NCBI RefSeq assembly: GCF_014651895.1
Contig: NZ_BMXT01000002.1
Coordinates: forward strand, 124,001-188,000
DNA: 64,000 nt
Reading direction: 5' to 3'
Origin: Rhodanobacter panaciterrae
Lineage (GTDB): Bacteria > Pseudomonadota > Gammaproteobacteria > Xanthomonadales > Rhodanobacteraceae
Numbering within the stretch: the first letter of the stretch is position 1; the number at the start of each line of letters is the position of its first letter. This document shows positions 57,760-64,000 of this stretch, in pieces. The notes beneath the pieces were generated by a model. It was not told the DNA's origin. It did not search any database and saw nothing but the letters and a program-made list of their open reading frames with translations. Both the position numbers and the translations under genes were made by a program.

Positions 57760-58587
57760 TCAGCCCTCGTAGAGCAGTTTGCGCGGTGCGCCGGTGATCG
57801 CCGCGGCCATCTTCGCCGCCTTCGCCGGCGGCAGTTCCTCGCGCAGGATCGCGAAGATGCGCTGACCCTCGATCAGCTTCGCATCGGCCTCCTCGCCGCG
57901 GCCAGCCACTAGGATCACGCATTCGCCGCGCTGCTGGTCAGGATCGGCCGCGACCCGCGCGGCCAGTTCCGCCAACGGCTCACCCAGCACCGTCTCGAAC
58001 ATCTTCGTCAGCTCGCGCGCCAGCACGGCTTCACGCGCGAAACCGAAGACATCGCGCATGTCGGCCAGACTCTCGGCAACGCGATGCGACGACTCATAGA
58101 AGATGAGCGTGCGCGCATCACCAGCCAGCTCCTGCAAACGACTGCGTCGTGCGGCCGCCTTCGGCGGCAGAAATCCCTCGAATACAAACCGGTCGCTGGG
58201 CAACCCGGCCACCGACAACGCAGCAATCGCTGCGCAAGCACCCGGCACCGGAATGCAACGAATGCCTGCCGCACGCGCCGCGCGTACCAGACGAAAACCC
58301 GGGTCGCTGATCAAGGGCGTGCCCGCGTCGGAAATCAGCGCCACCGAATCGCCTGCCGTCATTCTGCGCACGATCGCATCCACTGCATCGCGCTCGTTGT
58401 GATCGTGCAGGGCGATCAGCGGCGTGTCGATATTGTGATGCACCAGCAGTGGCCGGCTGTGCCGGGTATCTTCGGCGGCGATCACCGCAACTTCACGCAA
58501 GGTCACGATGGCGCGGGCGGACAAATCGTCGCGATGACCGATTGGGGTGGCCACCACCCACAGACAACCTGGCTGAACTGCTGACAT
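57760..58587 (-). CDS. rsmI: 16S rRNA (cytidine-1402-2'-O)-methyltransferase RsmI
   Basis: 275 residues. LWVVATPIGHRDDLSARAI, AAEDTRHSRPLL, ALISDAGTPLISDPGFRLV (SAM site), and the GFLPPKAAARRSRL loop. It pairs functionally with RsmH by modifying the same nucleotide. ATG 58587 is preferred since GGAG lies seven bases upstream; ATG 58593 is too close to it. Divergent from lpoA. Confidence 0.96.
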   Translation of the reverse strand: MSAVQPGCLWVVATPIGHRDDLSARAIVTLREVAVIAAEDTRHSRPLLVHHNIDTPLIALHDHNERDAVDAIVRRMTAGDSVALISDAGTPLISDPGFRLVRAARAAGIRCIPVPGACAAIAALSVAGLPSDRFVFEGFLPPKAAARRSRLQELAGDARTLIFYESSHRVAESLADMRDVFGFAREAVLARELTKMFETVLGEPLAELAARVAADPDQQRGECVILVAGRGEEADAKLIEGQRIFAILREELPPAKAAKMAAAITGAPRKLLYEG

Positions 58588-58626
58588 CGTCATACTCCTG
58601 CGCCGTGAGCCGGCAATCCGATCGGC

Positions 58627-58632
58627 TATGAT
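58627..58632 (+). promoter_or_regulatory. Likely -10 box of the lpoA promoter
   Basis: TATGAT 37 bases before the lpoA ATG in the short divergent gap with rsmI; the -35 is weak. Confidence 0.4.
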
Positions 58633-58668
58633 CGCGCATTGACGACCATGACGAACAAGGGATCTCCC

Positions 58669-60588
58669 ATGCGCCTCATGCGCCTCTCGCGCGCCGCCGC
58701 GACCGGACTGCTTTTTTCACTGGTTCTGGCCGCCTGCGTGCCGATGAACGCACCGCGCTCACCGGCCGAAATCGCCGCCGCGCAGAGCGCCGATGCGCTG
58801 GCACAGCAAGGTCAGTTCGCACAGGCCGCGCAAGCCTACCTGGCGCTGGCAGATCAATCTCGTGGTCATGCCGACAGTTATCGTTTGCAGGCCGCCGAAG
58901 CCTGGCGACAGGAAGGCCAGATCGAGCGTGCCGCGCCGATTCTCGCCAGCATCAAGCGACAACACCTGAGCGACGATGAACCACTGCGTCTCGACCTGCT
59001 GCAGGCCGAACTCGCACTCGACCAGCACGACGCAGCTACGGCACTGCGGCTCACCACCCAGCCGAATGTCACGGTACCGGCTGCGCTACAGCTGCGCCTG
59101 CTGGAACTGCGCTCGCGCGCGATGGTGGCCAGCGGCGACGACTGGGGTGCCGCACGCACCCGTGTGCAGATGGACGATCAGTTGAGCGGTTTCGATCACG
59201 CACAGAATCGCCAGCAGATCCTCGACCTCCTCAACAAGCTCGGCGTCGATCCGCTCAAGCAGCGCGCCGCCGCGATGAAACCCGGTGACCTCATGTTGCC
59301 CTGGGTCAACGAGGCGCTGACTCGACTCGGCGTGGTCGTGGCGCAGCCGCAACCGGAATTGCAGCAACCGGTCGGCACCCTGCTGCCGGGCGCCAATGCC
59401 AATGTGCGCGAAGGCTACAAGGTGCCGGCCCAAGTCGCCCTGCTGTTGCCCAGCGACGGCAATTACGCGGCGGCGAGCACATCGATCCGCGAAGGTTTCT
59501 TCGCGGCCTATCTCGATGCCGGGCGCAACCATGCCCCGCGCCCGTCGGTGCGCGTCTACGACAGCAAGGGCACCAGCGACGGTGCGATCAAGGCGTATCA
59601 GCAAGCGGTCCACGATGGCGCCAAGCTGGTGGTCGGTCCGCTCACTCGCGGCGAAGTCGCCGCGGTATTCGGCCAAGCGCAATTGCCGGTGCCGGTGCTG
59701 GCGTTGAATCATCCCGACGACAAGCAACTGCCGTCCGGTGATGCCAGCGAATTCGGCCTGCTGCCGGAGACCGAAGGCGCCCAGGCCGCCGACCACATGG
59801 TCGAGCGTGGCCTGCGTCAGGTTTACGTACTGATTTCCAACGACGACTTCGCCCAGCGTGCCGCCGGCGCCTTCAAGGCCGAGCTGGCCGCTCGTGGTGG
59901 TCAACTCCTCGGCACGATCACCTTGCCAGCCGGCGCGACCAGTTACGCCGACACCATCGCCAGTCTGCACATCCCCACATCCGCGCCAGCCGCCACCACT
60001 ACCGCCGACACCAGCACGGCACCGGCCAGCGCCGCTCCCGCCGACACCGGCATCTTCATCAGCATGCGCCCGGTGCAGGCCCGCGTGCTGTTGCCGCAAC
60101 TGCGCATCGCGCAGATCAACCTGCCGGTGATCGCCACCTCGCACGTCTACGAAGGCAACGACGACGCCTCGGCCAATCGCGACCTCGATGGCGTGGAATT
60201 CTGCGACGCGCCGTGGTTGTTCAACGCCCAGCCGGGTCTGCCGAACCATGACGACATCGCCGCCCAGCTATCGTCGGCCCGCGGTGGTGGCGCGCGACTG
60301 TTCGCATTCGGCATGGATGCATGGAGCCTGGTGCCGTACCTCGACTGGCTGCGCGCGCATCCGGGAAGCTACGTGCCCGGCGCCAGCGGCCAGCTCACCG
60401 CCGATCAGTTCGGCCGCGTGCGCCGCGTGCTGATCTGGGCACAATTCCAGGATGGCCTGGCGCACCCGCTGAGCGGCAACCTGCAGACCGACGACATGCC
60501 AGCCGGCAGCCCGCCCACAGACAACACGCCGGCATCCGCCACCAGCAGCAATACACCTGCCGACGCCAACCAGCTCATCAACCACTGA
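58669..60588 (+). CDS. lpoA: LpoA-type lipoprotein, activator of penicillin-binding protein 1A
   Basis: 639 residues. Lipoprotein signal peptide with lipobox LAAC (LLFSLVLAACVPMN), a TPR-like N-terminal half (about 35-240), and a C-terminal periplasmic-binding-protein-like half (about 255-600: VALLLPSDGNYAAASTSIRE, VVGPLTRGEVAAVFGQ, VYVLISNDDFAQRAAGAF) with a Pro/Ala/Thr-rich insertion near 440-465. In E. coli LpoA activates PBP1A from the outer membrane. ATG 58669 begins the signal peptide. Confidence 0.88.
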   Translation: MRLMRLSRAAATGLLFSLVLAACVPMNAPRSPAEIAAAQSADALAQQGQFAQAAQAYLALADQSRGHADSYRLQAAEAWRQEGQIERAAPILASIKRQHLSDDEPLRLDLLQAELALDQHDAATALRLTTQPNVTVPAALQLRLLELRSRAMVASGDDWGAARTRVQMDDQLSGFDHAQNRQQILDLLNKLGVDPLKQRAAAMKPGDLMLPWVNEALTRLGVVVAQPQPELQQPVGTLLPGANANVREGYKVPAQVALLLPSDGNYAAASTSIREGFFAAYLDAGRNHAPRPSVRVYDSKGTSDGAIKAYQQAVHDGAKLVVGPLTRGEVAAVFGQAQLPVPVLALNHPDDKQLPSGDASEFGLLPETEGAQAADHMVERGLRQVYVLISNDDFAQRAAGAFKAELAARGGQLLGTITLPAGATSYADTIASLHIPTSAPAATTTADTSTAPASAAPADTGIFISMRPVQARVLLPQLRIAQINLPVIATSHVYEGNDDASANRDLDGVEFCDAPWLFNAQPGLPNHDDIAAQLSSARGGGARLFAFGMDAWSLVPYLDWLRAHPGSYVPGASGQLTADQFGRVRRVLIWAQFQDGLAHPLSGNLQTDDMPAGSPPTDNTPASATSSNTPADANQLINH

Positions 60589-60944
60589 TGCGCGCCGCCG
60601 GCGACGTCTTCGAGCAGCGCGCCCGCGCCGAACTCGAACGCGCCGGCCTAACCTGCCTGGCTCACAATTACAGCACACGCTACGGCGAGCTGGATCTGGT
60701 GATGCGCGACGGCGACACCATCGTCTTCGTCGAGGTGCGCTACCGCAAGAGTGCCAGCCACGGCGACGCGGCCACCTCGGTCACTACCAGCAAACAGGCC
60801 AAACTGATTCTCGCCGCTCAACACTGGCTGGCCGCACATCCACAATACGCACGCCATGCATGTCGCTTCGATGTGATCAGCTACGACGGGCCCGTCAACG
60901 CCATCCGGTACAAGTGGCTGCGAGGTGCATTCGAGGCAAGTTGA
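60588..60944 (+). CDS. yraN: YraN/UPF0102 endonuclease-like protein
   Basis: 118 residues of the UPF0102 family with a PD-(D/E)XK-like fold: GDVFEQRARAELERAGL, NYSTRYGELDLVMRDGDTI (E, D) and FVEVRYRKSASHGDA, then CRFDVISY. Function unproven; commonly linked to lpoA (yraM). The start overlaps the lpoA stop as TGATG. Confidence 0.92.
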   Translation: MRAAGDVFEQRARAELERAGLTCLAHNYSTRYGELDLVMRDGDTIVFVEVRYRKSASHGDAATSVTTSKQAKLILAAQHWLAAHPQYARHACRFDVISYDGPVNAIRYKWLRGAFEAS

Positions 60945-61674
60945 TACAACGTATCTGTGCTCCCTTGAAACCTCAGTCGTCGCATTTCGTGCCACCTTGA
61001 TTTGAAAGATCCAGGCGCACGACGACTTGTGCCGTCGCCTTTAACTGACATCCTTCTCGTGATGACGAGTCGCCCCACGACACCATGTCGGCGCGTAACT
61101 ACATTATTGCAGCGCGCTTCAACGGCCGTCTGTAAGCAAACGCCTACCTCTCCGCATAGATGTGTGTCTTATATTTGTGACTCAAATTTGAGACGCAATC
61201 GGCGCAAATGTCACTGGCTGCGTGAAAGAATTTTCGCACCGACATGACGGAATCTTGCGGCAACGCCAGAGGCACCAAGCTCGACACGCAAATCTAAAGT
61301 GCAGCTTTTTCGTCGACCACCAGTCGACGATGAATCAAGTTCAGGGAAAGCGGTTGCGCGCTCTGCACAGGGGACTCGAATGGATTCGAACGACTCACGT
61401 ACGGGAATTTGTTTCCCACTCTGCCATCACGGCGAGACAGAGGATCACATCCGACATCGTCGGCCGATTCCGCTGCACTCTGTTGCAATCACCACAACGC
61501 ACGACTCACCTGCCACGCACTGTCTGTAATGACGGTGACTTTGGCGTGCCTGACGATTTTCTGATGCGGCGAGGAATCAGATTTTTGACGGCGACAGATT
61601 GAACATCTCTTGGCCTATGCAAGCGACGACACGCATCGGTTCGGCGGCGATAGGAACACTCAGGTTCTTGGCTC
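60945..61674. other. Non-coding region upstream of the virB operon
   Basis: About 730 bases with clearly lower GC than the core genes. Short frames on both strands lack ribosome sites and recognisable products. It contains a TATATTT element beside the palindrome ctcaaatttgag (61181-61192) and several GGA triplets near the virB7 start. It probably holds the promoter and leader of the secretion operon. Confidence 0.5.
61181..61192. promoter_or_regulatory. Palindrome ctcaaatttgag, possible operator
   Basis: Perfect 12-bp palindrome immediately after tatatttgtga in the AT-richer region upstream of virB7, about 0.5 kb from the gene. Function unknown. Confidence 0.3.
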
Positions 61675-61710
61675 ATGGTGACAATTCAACTACTCGATGC
61701 GGAAAAAACT

Positions 61711-62190
61711 GTGGACACGAAGCTCCGGAATCACGCCCTCAGAGGCAGCCTGATCATTGCGATCATCGCTTTGACAGGATGTGGAACCCCAGCAGCCAAA
61801 AACTTCGGCGGCAGCTGGAAACCGGTGAATCAATTTCGGCAACAGCCCACTGAAATACCGTTGACCGCAGCCTATACGTTCTATGCGGCGCCAATGGATG
61901 AGACGCTCAAGACCATGCTTACCCGGTGGGCGCGCGACTCGGGGCGAGAGTTGTCATATCAGCTTCCCTTTGACGTCACCCTTTACACACCGGTGTCGAG
62001 CATTCGCACCACCGATCTTGATAGTGCGGCCCAACAGCTGACGACAATCTATGCCGCGCAGCATGTGTATGTCTCCGCGACCGATCGAAAGATATTGGTG
62101 CTCCCATCCAGCACCGTCAGCAGCAGCACGACCGACGTGGAAGCTGCACCTGCATCGTCGCCACCCGCCAAACCGACAGGCAGCAAATGA
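61711..62190 (+). CDS. virB7: VirB7-like T4SS lipoprotein with C-terminal N0-like domain
   Basis: 159 residues. The signal peptide (RGSLIIAIIALTGC) ends in lipobox LTGC. A short linker (AAKNFGGSWKPV) follows, then a folded domain (about 50-135: YTFYAAPMDETLKTMLTRWA, LSYQLPFDVTLYTPVSSI, AAQQLTTIYAAQHVYVSAT) resembling the N0/secretin-like domain that distinguishes VirB7 of Xanthomonas bacteria-killing systems from the short classical VirB7, and a Ser/Pro-rich tail. GTG 61711 gives a normal-length signal peptide and has GGAAAA upstream; ATG 61675 is in frame and adds 12 residues. Assignment rests on the virB8-virB9-virB10 order that follows. Confidence 0.75.
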   Translation: MDTKLRNHALRGSLIIAIIALTGCGTPAAKNFGGSWKPVNQFRQQPTEIPLTAAYTFYAAPMDETLKTMLTRWARDSGRELSYQLPFDVTLYTPVSSIRTTDLDSAAQQLTTIYAAQHVYVSATDRKILVLPSSTVSSSTTDVEAAPASSPPAKPTGSK

Positions 62191-62236
62191 AAAGGGAATT
62201 TATCAAGCTACCGCGCAGCAGGGCAGGCATTCGCTG

Positions 62237-63109
62237 ATGTTGAACACGAAATCATCCAGTCGAAAAGTCGACGAAGCAGTCTCCAGGTCCGTCAATTTCG
62301 AGCTGACCATCGCTGATATCGCCAGACGCAGTGAGCGGCGCGCGTGGTGGGTGGCATTTACGGCCATAGCGATGGCGCTGATTCTTGCCGGCGGCTACTT
62401 CTACATGCTTCCGCTCAAGCAAAAAGTTCCGTATCTCGTCATGGCAGATGCCTATACCGGCACCGCCACGGTCGCACGTCTGGACGGTGATTTCGCCATG
62501 CGCGGGATAACTACCCGTGAGGCAGTGAACCGCAGCAATGTCGCTCACTTCGTGCTGGCCAGAGAGTCCTACGATTTGACCCTGGTGAATTTGCGCGACT
62601 GGAAAACCGTGCAGACCATGGCTTCCGCCGGGGTCAAGGCGGAATACACCGCGATGTTCTCCTCAACCAACCCGGACAGCTGGATCAAGCGGTACGGCAA
62701 GGATCAGTCCATTCGCGTCAAGCTGCTCAGCATCCAGCTGGTTGGCGGCGGCGAAGGCATGACACCACGCGGCGCCACTGTGCGTTTCCAGCGCAGTCTT
62801 TTCAATAAATCGAACGGCGCCAGCCGTCCCCTCGACAACAAGATCGCCACGATCGAGTTCACCTACAAACAGAATCTGGAAATGGACGACCAGAATCGGA
62901 TTGAGAATCCACTGGGATTCTGGGTAACCAGTTATCGCGTGGACGACGACTACGCTACCGCGCCACCAGCAGAAATTCCCGGGCCTCCCGTTACCTCGCA
63001 AGCCACCATGCCGGTGTCCGCCGCTCCTGCGATCCCGGCGACCACAGCCGCAGCGATGTCAGCCCCGACAACGTCTACCGATTCCGCCACGGGAGCGGCT
63101 CGCCCATGA
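62237..63109 (+). CDS. virB8: VirB8 T4SS inner-membrane protein
   Basis: 290 residues: a cytoplasmic N-terminus (VSRSVNFELTIADIARRSER), one membrane helix (WVAFTAIAMALILAGGYFYM), the NTF2-like periplasmic domain (about 70-240: VPYLVMADAYTGTATVARLD, SRNSNVAHFVLARESYDLT-like segment, IEFTYKQNLEMDDQNRIENP, FWVTSYRVDDDY), and a long Pro/Ala/Thr-rich C-terminal tail. It is an inner-membrane scaffold of type IV secretion. The stop overlaps virB9 as ATGA. Confidence 0.93.
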   Translation: MLNTKSSSRKVDEAVSRSVNFELTIADIARRSERRAWWVAFTAIAMALILAGGYFYMLPLKQKVPYLVMADAYTGTATVARLDGDFAMRGITTREAVNRSNVAHFVLARESYDLTLVNLRDWKTVQTMASAGVKAEYTAMFSSTNPDSWIKRYGKDQSIRVKLLSIQLVGGGEGMTPRGATVRFQRSLFNKSNGASRPLDNKIATIEFTYKQNLEMDDQNRIENPLGFWVTSYRVDDDYATAPPAEIPGPPVTSQATMPVSAAPAIPATTAAAMSAPTTSTDSATGAARP

Positions 63110-63873
63110 AACGATCAAGCCTCTGGTGTCTTGGATCCATCCTGTGTATTGCCGCTGCCGTTGCACCAACCATGGCGGCGGAGCAGGTGCTGACGCGCTA
63201 TCAATTCAAGCCCGACAGCATCTATCCAGTGAACACGGGCTTGGGTATCACCACCCAGATCGAACTCAGCCCCAACGAGAAAATACTCGATTACAGCACC
63301 GGCTTCAGCGGCGGCTGGGACCTCACTCGCCGTGAAAACGTGTTCTACCTGAAGCCAAAGAACGTGGATGTGGACACCAACATGATGGTGCGCACCGCAA
63401 CACACTCCTACATCTTCGAACTCAAAGTCGTGGCGACGGATTGGAAAACCCTGGCGCAGGCTCGCCGCGATGGCGTGCAGTACAAGATCGCCTTCAACTA
63501 CCCGGCTGACACCAGCTTCGCCAACGAAAAGAAAAAACAGCTGCAGGCTGCAGCGCAAGACAGCAACCTGCTACCTGATCGCAGCTACAACTTCGACTAC
63601 GACTACGCCACCAAAAGCAAAGCGGCCCCATGGCTGGTCCCCGCCAACGTCTACGACGATGGTCGCTTTACGTACATCAAGATGAGCGACCTGAAGGCCT
63701 TCCCGACTGGCGATTTTCCGGCCATCTACATGCGTGAGCAGGAGCACAGCGAAGACTCGCTGGTGAATACCACCGTGGAAGGCAACACCATCGTCGTCCA
63801 CGGCACTTACAACTATCTGGTCATCCGCCACGGCAACGACGTCGTGGGCCTGCGCAGGAATACCAAAAAGTGA
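63106..63873 (+). CDS. virB9: VirB9 T4SS core-complex protein
   Basis: 255 residues: signal peptide (LWCLGSILCIAAAVAPTMAA), an N-terminal beta domain (ITTQIELSPNEKILDYSTGF, GWDLTRRENVFYLKPKN, SYIFELKVVATDW), a linker, and the C-terminal VirB9/CagX domain (NFDYDYATKSKAAPWLVPAN, VYDDGRFTYIKM, HGTYNYLVIRHGNDVVGLRR). With VirB7 and VirB10 it builds the outer-membrane core complex. Overlaps virB8 by four bases; the virB10 start overlaps its stop. Confidence 0.95.
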   Translation: MKRSSLWCLGSILCIAAAVAPTMAAEQVLTRYQFKPDSIYPVNTGLGITTQIELSPNEKILDYSTGFSGGWDLTRRENVFYLKPKNVDVDTNMMVRTATHSYIFELKVVATDWKTLAQARRDGVQYKIAFNYPADTSFANEKKKQLQAAAQDSNLLPDRSYNFDYDYATKSKAAPWLVPANVYDDGRFTYIKMSDLKAFPTGDFPAIYMREQEHSEDSLVNTTVEGNTIVVHGTYNYLVIRHGNDVVGLRRNTKK

Positions 63874-64000
63874 ATACTCCCCAGTACCCCGAAGACGAGC
63901 GCACAGGCAACGATCCGGCGCAGACCGCCGCGCGCGGCCAGAACGAGACCATTCACAACAACCCTTACGCCAACCAGTACCAGCGCAGCGCCGAACCCGA
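63870..64000 (+). CDS. virB10: VirB10 T4SS protein, N-terminal fragment
   Basis: Begins at GTG 63870, overlapping the virB9 stop as GTGA, and stays open to the window edge (about 43 residues: NTPQYPEDERTGNDPAQTAA then RGQNETIHNNPYANQYQRSA). The polar cytoplasmic N-terminus and the position after virB9 fit VirB10, which spans both membranes. The diagnostic membrane helix and C-terminal domain lie beyond the window. Confidence 0.7.
   Translation, partial: MNTPQYPEDERTGNDPAQTAARGQNETIHNNPYANQYQRSAEP

Noticed and set aside
61370-61440. tRNA-like sequence on the minus strand (TGGCAGAGTGG ... GTTCGAATCC)
   Set aside because: It has a T-loop-like and D-arm-like word, but no acceptor stem pairing and no consistent anticodon arm. 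At best it is a decayed remnant; not called as a tRNA.

Overview
The window is a high-GC chromosome segment from a gammaproteobacterium of the order Xanthomonadales. The best fit is the Rhodanobacteraceae (Rhodanobacter/Dyella/Luteibacter type). This is inferred from gene order (secA-mepM-dciA-lpxC-ftsZ; lptD-surA-pdxA-rsmA-apaG-apaH; lpoA-yraN beside rsmI), the Xanthomonas-like MurC N-terminus, and a VirB7 of the bacteria-killing type IV secretion type. No rRNA or intact tRNA is present to settle the genus.

Layout. 1-5.1 kb: a sugar-oxidation operon (end of a galactonate-type dehydratase, XylB-like aldose dehydrogenase, SMP-30 lactonase, MFS sugar porter) and an APC permease. 5.1-6.4 kb: ssb and a DoxX-like gene with a probable 3' frameshift. 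6.4-10.4 kb: one large 1245-codon gene of visibly lower GC. It encodes a nuclease-like N-terminus joined to a STAND-like region with no Walker A motif, and is the best candidate here for an undescribed (possibly anti-phage) system. 10.4-20.6 kb: a kdp potassium-uptake locus with a beta-barrel porin and a 72-residue orphan protein between kdpB and kdpC. 20.6-28.4 kb: a DedA-rhodanese fusion, ispB, a dienelactone hydrolase, two ubiquinone hydroxylases, a BtuM-like B12 transporter beside cob(I)alamin adenosyltransferase, and a histone-deacetylase-family amidohydrolase. 28.5-35.5 kb: the lptD-apaH operon. 35.6-41.1 kb: secA, a LytM peptidase, dciA and lpxC.

41.5-57.1 kb is a complete division and cell wall (dcw) cluster read on the minus strand: mraZ-rsmH-ftsL-ftsI-murE-murF-mraY-ftsW-murG-murC-ddl-ftsQ-ftsA-ftsZ. 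Most junctions overlap by one to four bases, and a clear MraZ operator and promoter lie upstream of mraZ. Then come rnpB (RNase P RNA), rsmI, and the divergent lpoA-yraN pair. After about 0.75 kb of AT-richer non-coding DNA the window ends inside a virB7-virB8-virB9-virB10 operon.

Recurrent structure: GC-rich REP-like inverted repeats of the ccctctccc...gggagaggg type sit at 13.87-14.0, 23.70 and 33.35 kb. Two of them run into the 3' ends of kdpC and pdxA and encode similar C-terminal tails (SPLVGED and SPLRGED).
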